A DNA stretch of 64,000 nt from Tamarix chinensis. Lineage: Eukaryota; Streptophyta; Magnoliopsida; Caryophyllales; Tamaricaceae. The notes under the pieces were generated by a model. The model saw only the letters and a list, made by a program, of their open reading frames with translations, did not search any database and was not told where the DNA came from. The stretch covers positions 52,131,942-52,195,941 of the forward strand of contig CM060172.1 in NCBI GenBank assembly GCA_030549775.1, written 5' to 3'. Both the position numbers and the translations under genes were made by a program. Position 1 is the stretch's first letter; each line of letters opens with the position of its first letter. This document shows, in pieces, positions 46,800 to 60,547 of the stretch.

Positions 46800-48010
46800 G
46801 GTTTAGACGTTGATTTTTAGATATGATTATAATACTAGTATATAAGGAAGTTATAATAAAAGCTGTGGATAAATGAGTAATATGGAAGGGGCTATGCATA
46901 TATTATGAGTTTCTTAGGGAAATTGTGTCATTTGTTTTGTTGGAATGTTCCAATCTTCATACATGTGCGTTTTACGTGTGTTGGGTAATTATATTTAGCT
47001 AGATTATGTGCCTTGAATATGTATATTTCCATTATGACCTTGAGATAAATAATCATGAATAATATATTAATCATTTAAAGTGAAAGATCGTATGAGTTAG
47101 AATCAGTTTTACTTGTGCATTGCACTATACGAGCATAATGGCCAAGAGCTTTATACCTCAGTGTTGTATATTATTTAAGCCATTCCACCGATAGATAAAA
47201 ATGTCCAATTATTGATACTATTTTACCAATTAAGAATAGTAGGATCCCTAAAATCAATTTGAAATAAATCATGAGAATTATTATAATCATTGATAAGATA
47301 CTAACCACTTAAAGTGAAAGACCGTGTGAGTTAGAACTAGTTGTACCTGTCCATTCTGTCCCCTTGATAAAAATAGTGGTCAAGAGCCTTGTGCCCTAGG
47401 GTTATATATTATTCACTATTATAATGGTTGAGAATATTGGGGTTCCTAAACTCAACATAAATAAGTTTATGGGCCTTGATTATGCCATTATCAGTATGAG
47501 ACCTTGAAATTGATAAATGAGTTGATTCTACCATGTGTTGATCTATATATATGTTTATCCATTGGACTGACCTTATGATTTGTAACTTTTATCAGCTGTA
47601 TTGTCACCTTACTTATTATGTAGCATACTGATCATCATTTTCATAGGCATTTCTCATTCTCATGTGGGGAACACACCTTTAATGCACTTGCCTTCGGTGA
47701 ACGCCAATTATATTGGTATAAGGTATGGTTATCAAGATCTCCATATCACTATGGAATCTTAGTCCTCTTTTTTTCACTTTACATATTTCCTTCTCTCTTT
47801 TTCATATCCTATATTGTAGTGGAATGAAGTACTTTCCACACTTGAAACCTTGGTATGAAGTTACTTTTGCCTTACATCTAATATAGACTAGGCATAGGGA
47901 GTGCTTATTCTATGTTTGATGCGGAGTAACACCCCTATGCTATGTGTTTTGGCTTTCACAATCAACTCTTTTAAACGAAAATTTTAAATCCCTAAATTTG
48001 GGGTGTTACA

Positions 48011-50240
48011 CATATCATACTACACATAAATTATGGTACGCGGCAATAGAAATGCAATAACACGTAGCATCACATACATAGATTGGAGAGTAAATTATAA
48101 TTATAACATGTTTATTATCTTCACTTGGTGATCACAACCTTATAATCTTAATCATTATAAGTAATTAGAAGAAGCTAATGTCATAAAGCACCTTTATAAG
48201 ATAGAACACGCATGGGGCACTATTGTATTTGGTAGGATGGAGATTGGCATAAAATCATCATATTAGGGTAAAATACACTTAAGCTACTAAGTGACCTCAA
48301 ATACTTGATCATGCATACCCTTATAGGCTGGTGGAATGAACAAATACATAGTAGATTAGGATCACCATAGTTCTATAAAACTAAAGTAGAAACATAAATA
48401 TTAACAAACCTTAATCCTAATTCATGTAATCTTTCACTTCAGTATTAATGTTTTATCAATTAGATATCATATGAACACTTAAGACTAATGGTTAACAAGA
48501 TTCTTGATACTATCATCATTACTTTCTATTCATCATGTATATAAATTCATTCCAAAAATTGTGTTCTTATCACAAAATTAGGATTACACTATTGTCAACT
48601 AGGGAAAACTCAACATAAAAAAAATGAGGAATTCATATAAACACAGAAATAACACTTAAGGAAAACCTAAATAAATGAAACAAGCCACTTAATTTAAAAG
48701 TATAGCTTAATAAGGCCCTTTAGTTTATCTAATATCCAAAGATAGCCTAAGAAGATTATATTGAAGGCTAAAAGATAAAATTTTCCATATTAATCCTAAA
48801 TCATTATTTAATCCATTTAACCATCGCTTTAAAATCATTAATTTACCAAATTTAAGAAAACACTTAAACACCTAATATTAAATATAATTAAATTAAAAAT
48901 GGAAGTTAAACTTAAAATTAACCACATAAAATAATAACTTTACTATTAATATTTTCTATACTCATTTATCATAAAACTTTAACTTATACTAATTTTAATT
49001 ATCTCAATTAATTTACTTAATACATTTAACTAATTTTATTATCATAATACTCATTTTGAATCTTAAATTCTAGAGTTAAAGTTTAAAGGAAAAGGTACCC
49101 TTATTTAACCCTAGTAAAAGCCCTCATCATTAACCCACCTATAAGACAACACTTAGTCATCCTCAAAAGAGTCAATTATCCCAATATCAGGTCTTAAACT
49201 TCAAGAAAAGCACATGAAATAACAAAAATATCCCTAGAGATTCTATGCTCATTTTAAGCCCTTTCTAACTCAATTAATTATCTTAAGTTTACCACCACTA
49301 ACCAAGGTTAACCACTTTAACATAAATAACAAAATATTGTCCTTAGACAATTTGAAACACTCTCAAGGGTTAAAAACATGTAAAAAGACCAAAATTCCCT
49401 TCCACGTTATATAATTCACCTCAAAACATATTTTAATCATAACTTAAGTTATTCAACTCCAAATTAAGTCTTATTTGTATAATATCATAAAGTTACACTA
49501 TAACAAGTACTCTAAGCATATAATATTAAATTTAACAAATGGACATAATTTTTCAGAATGTTCTCCGTTTAATCCATTTTCACAGAAAATTATAGAAAAC
49601 ACATAACATGAATATAGGTATAAAACTTTAAATAATGTTAGAACATACAATAACATGATCATTGTGGAATTAATATATAAACCATATGCTCATATTATAC
49701 TATAAAAACAAACACAACTGAAACATGTAATTTCCTTGCCTAGAGAGTAAGTGAAGCTTACTTATATGCTAATCTTCTAGCATGTAAAATATACTTCAAT
49801 CTGCTTCCTCCTTCTAACACTTTTGATCAACTAATAATGACATAATAATAAGTGAGAAAGAATAAATGAACAAACAAAGATAAGGAGGGAGGAGTGAAAA
49901 GTAAGAAGCAAGGTAAGAGTAGAAGTATGTACAAAGGATAACCATCCGTCATCAACAACAACTCAACCTCTGGTTACCACCACTAAACTTCCAACCAAAC
50001 TAAGAAAGAAAGAGGAAAAACAAAAGGATAATTTTGGGTGAGATTAGGGCCAAAAAGGATACAAAAATGTGCATTATAAGCTTAATATATCAAAAACAAC
50101 AAGCCGATTAGCAATAATGGTTTAAGGGGACAAAGAAGATGGAAGAAGCAACGAAATAAAGGGTCCAAAGGGTGCTAGTTACAATAAGAGATGTACGATT
50201 AAGAACCAACAAAATACCCAAAGAAATCGAGGAGTAATTT
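48011..50240 (-). mobile_element. Long LTR unit body, reverse orientation (probably copy K continued)
   Basis: Family tail text in reverse order, including GGCTGGTGGAATGAACAAATAC (48330) and AATCTTTCACTTCAGTATTAATGTTTTATC (48428-48458), then AT-rich body with AAAATATCCCTAGAG and AAAATTCCCTTCC motifs and a purine-rich stretch from 49860. No coding. Assignment to copy K is inferred from position. Confidence 0.45.
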
Positions 50241-53200
50241 TGTAATACCTCGTATTAATTAATCTTTAAATTAGACATGTAAGACTTAAAGTTTGATTAG
50301 TAGGCAAAGTAAGCCATAAGTTTTTTTTTTTTTTTTTTTTTACAATTGCATTGTTGTTTTGAATAAGCCCATAAAGGTTAAGTTTTGATAATAATACCGA
50401 TAATAAGAAGAGGGTAATTAAAATAGAAGGGGATTGTAAGAATAATATTAATGTTAGCAATAATTACAAAAAATAAAATAGGGGAAGTGATAAAATAATG
50501 ATAATAATATTGATCATAATAATACTAGTATCATGATTTCTTTTTGAGAAAATCAACCTTGCTTAGGTGGGAATTCTTTTCCTAATAACCTCACTTGCAA
50601 GCCTAATATTTTGGGGAGGCTTTTGCTAATCAATCCCTAACCAAACCCCCACCTTTTCCCCTCTTAAACCCAGCCAAAGCCACCCCCAACCTGTCGAAGA
50701 ACATGCAGCCCGTCACCCTTCCCCCTCCTCTCCATGCATATGTCTCTTCTTGTCCAGCAAATATCCCCCTCTTTTTGCAGCTTTCCCTCTTCCCCAAACA
50801 CACCCCTTCTCCTCTCTACAACCTCACTCTCTCACGCCACCCCCAGCCCTGCATTTCGCAGCCATCAACCAGCCCATCTTCCCTCATGTCACACCAACCT
50901 ACAGCTTTATACCCTTCGACACCCAACCCTTCCCCCTCCAACTTGTAGCCTCATCTTTCCTTTCCCCAACCTGCACCCCTACTCTATCTTCCCATCATCT
51001 ACCCACCTACTTTCCCTCCTTTCCCACGCCACTTCAACCTACAATAGCAGCTCCAACCCCATCCACACTCCCTCACGTCACTCACCAACTTGCGGCCACA
51101 CCTTCGACACCCAGCCTTTTCCCTCCTCAACTTGCAGCCTCAACTCTCTTTTCCCCAACCTGCACCCCTACTCTATCTTCTCATCTTTTACCCACCTATT
51201 TTATTCCCTTCCCCATGCCTCAACCTGCCCTTGCAGACCTCCATCCCCATGCAAACCTGTCGACACCATCAACCCCCTGAAATAGCCCACTTGCAACCCC
51301 CTTTACTCTAACCCACACAACCCCTTTTTCCCCCAACTTCCCCTCCTTTTTATTTAGCCCCAATATGCAGAAATCACCCTCCTTCCCTCTCCCTTTAAAC
51401 CCTCTAAATTTTCCCCTTGCAGCCCCCTCTTTCCCTTCCCTAAATTCCATCAACAAAAGAAAGTTGCAGCCTCAACTCCCCCTTCCCTCCACCGAATTTG
51501 GTCCCAAAAATAATTCATCATTTTGCCTTGTGTTCCACCTCCCCCAAGAAGCCATTTTTCTTCCCAAAGTAAGTACTCTATCTTCAATGGGTTCGGTACT
51601 TAAATTCATGCACTGGCTTCCTCATTTATTTTCCTAATCGTTTTCAAGTATTAGCTTATGTAGGTTGTATTTTGATTATTTTATTTTGCATAAATATTAA
51701 TGCTTGTAGTTTGGATGGTGTATTCACTTCTAGGTAATCTCCACCCCACTTAAAGTATTTGTGGAGGAAGCTTGTGGTGTTAATATTTATTAGCTCAAGG
51801 TAAATCCAACTAATCCGTAGACGGTAGAATTTTTATGTGAAAATGATAGCCTAGTTTCCTAGGATTAAATCATGATAGGATGAAGATATCAAATTATTAT
51901 ATGTTTTTGGGAAATGGGAGCATATTGTAGTTCTTTTCTACATGAATATCATTTTTTTTTAAATTAACACGTGTTATCATGCAATCTTTTCATATGCCTA
52001 AGTAATTTTCTAAAAATTTGACGAAGTGTATGTTAACGGTAATGAACTTGAATTATGCTAGTAAAATGAGATGAATATGTGTAAGGTAAAATATATTATA
52101 TGCTAGCATGTTGTACTTCATTCCTACATGAATATAATGATGTGTAAATTAATACGTGTTATCATGCAATCTTTTTATATGCCTAAGTGATATTCTAAAA
52201 TGTGAAGAAATGAATGCTAATGGTAACAAACTTGGATTTATGCTAGCAAAATGAGACGGGTATATTTAAGGTAAAATGTAATTTTTATACAATGATAGTG
52301 TTTGAGATTTATTTGTGGAAATTGTATGAACCTATGAAATATTAAAAATGCATGCTAATGGTGTTTACGTGTATTATGTATGATAAATAGTTAGGGATAA
52401 TATGGTCCTTTGTAGTACCGAAGAGATTGTTGGATGTAAAGCATCATTAATTATTTTATGCTAGCTTTTCATGACAAATGGCTTATGTAAGTAAAATCGG
52501 TAATAAAAGTGAAGGAAAATGTGGTAGTTAAAGGTTGAGGGGTATTTTGGTCATTAAGGCAAAAAGGTGTTTCAAAGTGGATAATTGGATTAATTAAATT
52601 AAGTGTTGGCCTTAAAATAATGTTGGGAATAATTGGACAATTGGTTTGAACACTGAATCGAATAATTATTCGGGCTATGGCATAATGCCTAACCCTAGAC
52701 CGTGTTGGCTTGGAATGGTTGCGACCTCGTGGTCTTTGGATGTGACATTGTTTGCTGATGGTTGACTAAGTTGGACTTTGTGAATCTCGATATTCTAAAG
52801 AAAATATTAACCCAGAATTTCATAAGACAATAATTACTTAAAGAGAAAGACTCGAGTTGGAAAGGAATCTCGTGCCTCGAAATTGGCCGGCGAGTGCATA
52901 GTTTGGGCCTTCGGGTCAAGGGGCTCACTAATGCTCTATAGGTATTCCATACACCCTATAGGGGGTACGCGTACTTAAGGTCTTGAGTTCTGAGGTTTAG
53001 TATGGGCGACTGTTATGTCGTGTGGCTTCCTTGGTGAGCTTTGCCCTGGAATCGAGTGATTTATTTTGGTACCACCCTCCTTGACGATCTTTGTCATGGA
53101 TATGGGATTGTATTCCACTTGAGAATTTTTTATATAAATATTATAACCGGATTAGACACCCACCATAATACTTCTGAAATAATCAAAATAGGAATGACTT

Positions 53201-53944
53201 GACCTTGGTGAGATTGCTTGGAATATCTCTAGTTCTTCCTATTAGGCCATAATGTATGGTCGTTGGTAAGTTAAATTGGTTATGAAATTATAAGCATGCC
53301 TTAAATGCCTTTGATAGGGATTTTGACCTAGCTCGTAATGTTAAATGTGATGTGGATGTGTGTTTCGAAATCGTGGCCTTGCATGTGATCATATGTTCTT
53401 TTTGAATTCCGTACTTGTATGATGTTTTCTACGTGAGTATGCTACCTCTCCGGAGGCGTTGTGGTTTACTCAGTACGAGAAAGTCGTACTGATGCTGCCA
53501 CTTTTCAGAGGAGTATGTCTATGGCATGCGTTGGTTAAAGGATTACGAGGAGCGTCATCCCGGCGAATAGGTAGATTTAGGGAGCGAGTGGACCCCGCCC
53601 CTTTTTCCTCTTTTCCTTGTAATTTGATGGACCATAAGAGTGTAAGGCAGACCATTAATGACTTTTTTATACTCTGTTGTTATTTTCTAAATGGTTGGTT
53701 ACTTAATTTCCTAAACAATCATTTGTCATGGATAATATGTCTTTTGTAAAACTCTTGATTTTGTATTATACTTCTCTTATCTTTGGTTGGTCTGATATGT
53801 TTTAAGCCTTAGCACTTGACGTAAGGATGGTGAGGAGACCAGACTTATGTCAAGTGTAGCGGTAACACCCACCGTTCTTTAAATTCCACTTCCATAAAGC
53901 AAAATTTAAATGAAATTTTCAAGCCGTGATTTTGGGGTGTTACA
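50241..53944 (+). mobile_element. Complete long LTR-like unit (copy N) with perfect target duplication
   Basis: It starts TGTAATACCTCGTATTAATTAA and ends GATTTTGGGGTGTTACA, 3704 bp, flanked by AATTT on both sides (50236-50240 and 53945-53949). It has a pyrimidine-rich block (50640-51560), then an AAAGTAAGTACTC sequence that looks like a splice donor, an AT-rich body with GGGGTATTTTGGTCATT (about 52540), an ACTTAAAGAGAAAGA box (about 52830), a perfect 8-bp first stem-loop (53471-53491), the CTTAGCACTTGACGTAAG...CTTATGTCAAGTG inverted repeat near the end, and the terminus. No gag or pol; proline-rich frames are compositional. Probable solo LTR of a shorter subfamily. Confidence 0.88.
53471..53491 (+). 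other. First stem-loop of copy N
   Basis: CAGTACGA and TCGTACTG pair perfectly across a 5-base loop. It follows GTTTACT, as the first stem-loop follows CTTACT in copies A and D, but with two base pairs changed on both arms. Confidence 0.75.
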
Positions 53945-54510
53945 AATTTGCACAAATTTTGGCTAAAACACACAAAATAGCAAGTTCGACAACAATAGTA
54001 CCCATATGAAATAGCAACAATAAGGAAAATTTAGGTGCAAATAGAAGGGGTAAGTCTAATGATTTCAAATAGAAATTGGTAGTTACATGGATTATGAAAT
54101 GCATAGAATCTATCCCAAAAAATTACAAATGAAAATAGATGAGGAATGAGGTTGCTAGAATCATGCAAAGTGATGAAAAAAATAGCATCATAGAAACAAC
54201 GATAGATCATAAATGAGGAAAAAGATAAAGGGATGACTATAGATTTTACAACAAGTTTAAAGGATATGATAGATGGATGTTTTGGAAGGTTGAATAAAAG
54301 AGAAGCACACTAGGGTTGTAAAATCTAGGGAAGAGAAGGAGAGAACAATGGTTATCACACTTGATAAATTTTGGGTTGCACGAAAATATGAATGAAAGAA
54401 GGGTGTGTATGGGATAAAAATCCTAATTCTCTTGTGTTCTCCAATATCTTGGTCTATCATGAGAATTGAAAAGGAAAATATGGATTCCTTAACACTTGAA
54501 CAAAGGCCAG
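53945..54510 (-). other. Host DNA between copies N and O, probably relic unit
   Basis: AT- and purine-rich sequence with no coding feature; AATTT at its left edge is the target duplication of copy N. It may be the purine-rich part of copy K. Confidence 0.35.
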
Positions 54511-55230
54511 TGTAACACTCTAAAGATATGTAACCTTTATTTTTGGGTGCTTAGTCTTTTATTTGAAACATAACTCTAAACCTTGGCCAAATTATTTTTT
54601 ATTTACCCTTAATCTGTAATCAAAATAAATTATTAAATAATTTATCTCAATTATTTTTACTTTTTACTTTTTTTTTTCTTAATCCTCATCCTTGATTGAG
54701 TAATCTTTTTTATTTATTTTTCTAACTGGGTACCCTAACTTAACCAAACTAAAAATAAAACAAAAATAATCCTAGTTTCACCTACCTCTCATCATAACTC
54801 TAACTCGAGCCTAACCTGTAACACCCCAATTTTTAATACTAAAAATTTTTATTTTATAGCGGAAGTAAATAAGTAAAATTTTTGGGGTTACCATAGTAAT
54901 CGACATAAGTTTGGCTTATGCAACCATCCTTACATCAATCACAAGGCTAAAATATTTAAAGTAACAAAAGAAAATTAAAAACAAAAGAAAAATTTATAAT
55001 ATAATAATTAGTTTGGACCTTAACTCTGAGTTATAGCACAAGATACAAAAGAAAGGATACCATGTATCAAGAGTCCAAAAATATATCCGGTTAAATACAT
55101 TAACTGGATAATAATTACTCTTCACCTAATTCCTAATACAGATGAAGTCACTCATCCTCACATAAGGCATCATAGTTAGCTTAATCATCTGGGAGATCCT
55201 CTGAGACCTGCACATACGAATTAGGGTTTC

Positions 55231-55286
55231 CTACTCATAGGAATGAGAATCACCTATAAAATAGGTGGTCAGTATGCTACGTACTA
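55231..55286 (-). other. Three-stem-loop block of copy P
   Basis: On +, CTACTCAT-AGGA-ATGAGAAT (55231-55250), CACCTATAAAATAGGTG (55251-55267, a perfect 7-bp stem) and CAGTATG-CTA-CGTACTA (55270-55286). The middle stem differs from copy D at two pairs, changed on both arms. Confidence 0.78.
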
Positions 55287-55469
55287 AGCAATGTAACAAT
55301 ACTATCAAAATGGGGATACAATTAGCACATATTTTCACATCAGATAAAAAGTATATAAACAATTAAATGAAACATCTCATAGGAAAAAATGATCTAGATC
55401 TCTTTATTAAATATAATTCATTTTCATTCTTTTATATACGTTGAGTGTAGAAACCTCACTATTTTTAAA

Positions 55470-55870
55470 CTGGTGGAACAATGTGAATCATCTTCTCAGG
55501 GATAACACACTTGAGCCACTATTATCATCTGGTGGAATGGATATGAAAACATCACCTTCTTAGGGAAAAACAATATTGAGCTACTATTCTCTCTATTGGA
55601 ATGGGACATATACATAAAAACAACACCTTGGTCCTGACTCACATACTCTTCTACTTTAAATCATTAGTTTCTTTTCCATAGATCATACTGTTATATTTTC
55701 ATTTCACGTTTAGCAGTAGCCTCACTATTCTTAATTCTGTGGAACAGATTGAAGCGCCTTGTTGGGGAAAAACACTCCCGAATTACAATTCTTTTTGTTA
55801 TAATGGATATAAAATACCACATTCTCGGAGTAAAATACTCCCGATCCACTATTTTCCCTAGTGGAATTTG
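55470..55870 (-). repeat. Array of CCACTATTATCATCTGGTGG-type hairpins
   Basis: Diverged copies include 55516-55535 (CCACTATTATCATCTGGTGG) and 55846-55864 (CCACTATTTTCCCTAGTGG, 6-bp stem), with weaker ones at about 55465, 55574 and 55735. Linkers carry GGGAAAAACACT and CTCCCGA text. Confidence 0.65.
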
Positions 55871-57582
55871 AATATGTATGTATGTATGTATATATATATA
55901 TACCTCGGCCCTATTTACGTGCTCTTTCACTTTAAGTTATTAGTATCTTATTTGAGATTGATTCTTAGGCATCAAATACATTAAAGTAGATACATACATA
56001 ACACAGGTCAAAGTTCTCACATCCTTTCAAACACTAATTACACACCCTTTAGCATTTGTTGTCCCATACTGATTATTCCACCATACATTATATTATCTCA
56101 TCCTCGAATAATATCATTATTTTCACACCCATGATGTATAGTCTAGTTCCCATGTCATACAAATGCATTAATAATCTTATTCCATACTCACATAAATCTC
56201 TAAAAACCCTAATTCCACATATTTTTCATGACACCTCCCATGAAATTCACATGATCACCAATTCTAATAGATAACGTCATAAGGCCAATCATTGATACTG
56301 TATTTAGAATTCGAATAACCTCTAGATTTTACATGTGGAATAATGATATTATCATTTTAAGATATTTTGCCTCAAATTATCCATTCATTCATGTAAGGAC
56401 CCCAAACAACAATAACACTTCCAAACATTCTTCATGATATTATTATCATATTTTAATCCACTTAACATATAAGACACCAAAATTTTCTTATTATCTCATA
56501 ATAACCAAATTACCCTTAAGGACAAATAATGACCTTTATTTTATAAGATCTTATACCTTCCACACATATTATTTTTCAAGTCCACAAATTATCATTATAC
56601 CTCATGGGAATTCTTATGTCCACTTATCAAAGCTCATTTAACCTATATTTTATGTCATAGGATACGTTTCCATAATTATGATATTATCAAAAGAAAAATC
56701 ATAATGGTACCTCTTACGTATTCTCTCTTCCTTTCAACATAATATTCATATCATCAAAAAATATCATGATCAACACATGTTACTTTATATATTAACAATA
56801 TCAAGAAAAACACACATAACCATAAAATAAAATAACATAAAACCCTAAACATCAAATAGTATCCTTACTAAATAGGATACCGGGCTCTAAACACACAAAT
56901 CCTAGACTTCCTCCTCTAAGGCTACTAAAATACGGCCTATAAAAACAACAAAAACCACGATTAGGCTCGAAGAGTTTTACTAAAGGAGAAATTAAGGTAA
57001 ATAGGGTAAACATAAAAATACCCATAGTTAAATGGATAGTGGGGATGCTTGGAGTAGAATATGTGGTGGAGTTATGGTAAAAATTTGGTGGTGTTTGAAC
57101 AAGGTTTAGGGGTGAAAATAGGGGTGCATGGCCAAAAATGGAAAGTTGTACGGATGTGGTGCAGGTGGTGCAAGCCTGGTCGAGAGAAAAGATCACACAT
57201 GGCCATGTGGTACTAGGTTGCATGAGTGTGCGATAGGAATTTTTGTGCTTAAGGCCGTGCGCTTTGAAAAAATGTGACAGGCAAGGAGAAGAAAAAGGGA
57301 AAAGAGGTAGTGGTTGGCGGTGATGGCAAGTGACGGTGTTGAGGAAGGTTAGGGTGACCTTGGTGGTTGGTTCACCAACCAAAGGGTGGTGAGTGGTGGT
57401 TGTGGTGGTGCGCGGTGGTGGAGATGGTGGTGCACAAGTCAAAAATAGGGAAACAAAGGAGGAAGAAGTAGAAGAAAAGAAAAAGGAAGAAACGAGAAAG
57501 AAGGGGGTGCTTGGGCAAGCTTTTTGACACAAAAATGGTTGAGTGGAGGTCAAACCAAGTGGAAGAGAGGAGACTGTAGTGC

Positions 57583-57675
57583 GTGCATGCGTGCGCGCGC
57601 GCACACACACACACACATATACATACATACATAAATAAATACATACATACATACATACATACATACATACATACA

Positions 57676-57706
<31 letters not shown>
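57583..57706 (+). repeat. Compound (GC)/(CA)/(ACAT)n microsatellite
   Basis: GCGTGCATGCGTGCGCGCGC, then a CA run, then about 17 ACAT units (57640-57706). The cysteine/methionine/tyrosine-repeat frames on - are artefacts of it. Confidence 0.95.
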
Positions 57707-57710
<4 letters not shown>

Positions 57711-57944
57711 GCTTGTGTTCGTCTGTGGTGTGAATCAGGGAAGAAAGAAAAAGTAGGGGAGGCATGTAACAAGCGATGGTGCTAGTTGGGCATGAGGGGT
57801 GGTTTAGGGAAATGATGGTTGAGTGTTGGGAAAAATGGTAGAGGGCACAGTAGGGATAGTGGTGGTTGTGTGTGTGTATTGCGTAAGGTTGAGGAAGAAA
57901 AAGAAATGGCAGGGGAGGTGATGGTGGTGTGTAGGTCGGGCAGG

Positions 57945-58002
57945 GAAGAAGAAGAAGAAGAAGAAGAAGAAGAAGAAGAAGAAGAAGAAGAAGAAGAAGA
58001 AA
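57945..58002 (+). repeat. (GAA)n microsatellite
   Basis: About 18 GAA/AGA units. Gives polyglutamate on + and polyleucine on -; not a gene. Confidence 0.95.
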
Positions 58003-60547
58003 GAACAAAGGTAATGGATGATGGATGATGATGGGGGATGCAGTGGTTAGAGTGACTGGTGATGTAGGTGCAAGTTGCAAAACTAAAGTCAAAGTTTACG
58101 GCAACAAGAGACGGGAGAAAGGAGAAGAAAAATAAAAGAAAAAGAAAAAGAGAAGGAAAAAATAGAAAGATTGGGAATTAGTTTAGATGATTTTATATTA
58201 TCCATAAATAATTATGATTGGTGGAAATTTTAGTTGGTTTTGATTTTGGTTTATGAATTACAATTTATTCGAGTTATGGTTTCAGATTTGGTTGAAGTTT
58301 TAGGATTAAGATATTTGGTTAAAGCTAAAACAATATTTCTCGAGATTAGAATCAAATTAGGGAGTTAATAATGTGGAATTAGGCTACACAAATTTCCGGG
58401 GTATTACATAACTCCTCTGCTATATCTCTATCACTCACGCTATTCCCCTTTACCATCCCATTTTTTTTACCACAAAACACTCCCCCTATCTCCCCTATTT
58501 TTCACAAAAAAGCATGCCTCCATGTTTGAACCATCAACACCGCTAACTACAAATGCTCAATCCATTCTATTTTCTTTAATTAATTCTCTATCCATCACCA
58601 CTGATCCCCTCAATTATCCTTATTCTTCCTTCCACTATCCTTATTCCTAATTTTTTTCCTATGCCAACCACCATTGTTACCCTCTCACATGTCCCGACCA
58701 CCAAATCCCCCATTCTAGTCGACCTCCCCTAGTTCCATTTTCACCACCGCCCTCACACTAGCAACCATTCAACATCACCACCATCAAATTGCTACCACCA
58801 TTCGTGTATGTCACCGCCATTCCCAGCCTCCAGCATCTTTGTAGACCATCACCTATCTCCCTCCTTCTCACACTACTTAGCCTAGCTAGCGTGGACTGCC
58901 TATGTATCCCCCACCTCCCTAGAATTAACCACTTATGCAAACTTTGCTAAGCAATGTTGAGTTTCCATATTGTTTCATCACCAACCTCTTCTCAACTCAT
59001 CTAGGCATCATGTTTAACCATACTCACACTCCTCCTTATTTTCTATGCCTTTGTGTCACCACCCTACCCCGCCAGCCATAACACCACCCTTGCCCTTCCC
59101 CTCACCTTATTTTAGGTGTGTCACCACCCTCATGATGTCCCCTTCCCATATGTGTATCCCCTTCACGCCTCTATATCACGTGGCCAACTCATGTAGTACA
59201 ACATTTGTTACATGAGTGGATCACGTTGGCTATCTCCATACTACATGAGTCAATGTTGGAATTAGTAGATTGGGTCCTTTGTTTGGTTGTTGAATTTTAT
59301 TGATTAAGTGTTGCATTTGGTATTATGACTAATGTGATGTTTTGTTTAATCATTTTTTTAAGTAAAAGATAAAGGTTTAGTGGAGCATAGTAATTAAAAT
59401 TAGGTATTTATATTTTTTGTGTTTTTTTTTAAAACAAAAATTCAAGTAAACCATATGGCTTAATAAATCTTAAATATCACATAACAACATATTAGTGTTT
59501 TGATGTGTAAATTGTATTAAACATGTTTGGTTATATTATATTTATTTTCCTTAATAATTTTGGAATAAAATTATGTATGCTAGAATAGGTTTAATGTTAG
59601 GAATAAATTATGTATGATGTAGTTGTCTAATTCAGTACGTTGAATATGCTTAGGCATATTTTTAGCATTATTATTATTATTATCATTGTATGCCTTAGGG
59701 GTAATTTGGTATTTAAAAGTGTTTTGATATTTTATTCCAATAATTATGCCTAATATATATTATTTATTGTTAAGTATAGAAATGTGTAATTTTTTATGAA
59801 TTAGATATGCATTGTAAGGTTTTACACGCTAAATCATGTTTAATGCAAAATGGTTATTTATCGCGTTTGTTAATTTATTTGCATGCTAAAGTATTTTAAT
59901 TATTGTATTTTAGCATTTTCATGACAAATTATTTAATACAATGAGATTCATATTTAAATTGGAGGATAATATGGTTGTTATAGTCACAAGGGCATTTTAG
60001 TCATTTTTTACTTATTGCTCCTAAAAATAATAAATTAAACCTAGGATGGATTTAGTATATTATTAGGTTAACCTTAGTGTTGACTTTGATTCTGGTTGTC
60101 ATGAATAAATAAAAATGAGTAAGATTGGCCCACCTTAATAAAATATTAATATATAAAGTAAAAGACATCGAGATCGGGAATTGATGCAGGTGCATCTAAT
60201 GTATCTCATGTTTCTAACGATTCTCAAGGTAAGGAAGAATTAGCATTCTTAATAATGGAGCCAGTCATTTTAAATGTTCTTGATGATATTTCTATGCTTA
60301 GTATTGAAAATGATTCAAGATATTCTTACAGGTATATTACATATTTGCAAGGTAAAGAATTTAATACACAAGAAGAGACTTAAAGTGTACAAGCATTCAA
60401 AGCATGCAAGACTATGTCATACATGGGATGACACTACATCAAGATATAATGGTGATATCATTAGTTATATTAAACATATTGTAAACCCTAAGTATATTTT
60501 ATGTAAACTAGAGTGTTGTTGTAGTTTCATGTATATACCTAGTTGAT

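Larger units (their letters stand above)
40451..48010 (+). mobile_element. Long LTR unit on + (copy L), split by copy M
   Basis: The pyrimidine-rich block (40455-40960) with an AC run, the body to 42178, then after the insertion 46800-48010 with two AAAGTGAAAGA boxes (47080 and 47300), a decayed first stem-loop (47614-47630) and the terminus AAATTTGGGGTGTTACA at 48010. The 5' terminus was not identified; it lies between about 40200 and 40460. The two parts join cleanly across copy M, because the joined text repeats an upstream segment of the same unit. Confidence 0.65.
54817..58408 (-). mobile_element. Complete long LTR-like unit, reverse orientation (copy P), inside copy O
   Basis: On + it opens TGTAACACCCCAATTTTTAATAC and closes AATTTCCGGGGTATTACA, 3592 bp. 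The flanks TAACC (54812-54816) and TAACT (58409-58413) match in four of five. The three stem-loops are at 55231-55286 in reverse order, the hairpin array at 55470-55870, the CTTTCACTTTAAGTTATTAGTATC box near 55923, and the pyrimidine-rich block (on -) at about 57000-58150, filled with microsatellites. No coding regions. Confidence 0.82.

Noticed and set aside
50703..51311. Several overlapping proline-rich frames of 73-183 residues in copy N
   Set aside because: Open in more than one frame at once because of C/T-rich composition; same block type as in the other non-coding units.
56852..57772. 306-residue frame on -
   Set aside because: Crosses the ACAT microsatellite (repeated methionine, tyrosine, valine, cysteine) and the purine-rich block of copy P; no protein family is recognisable.
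57819..58028. Acidic polyglutamate frame on +
   Set aside because: Translation of a GAA microsatellite.
60274..60546. 90-residue frame inside copy O
   Set aside because: No recognised domain, ends at the small solo LTR, and lies in LTR tail sequence.
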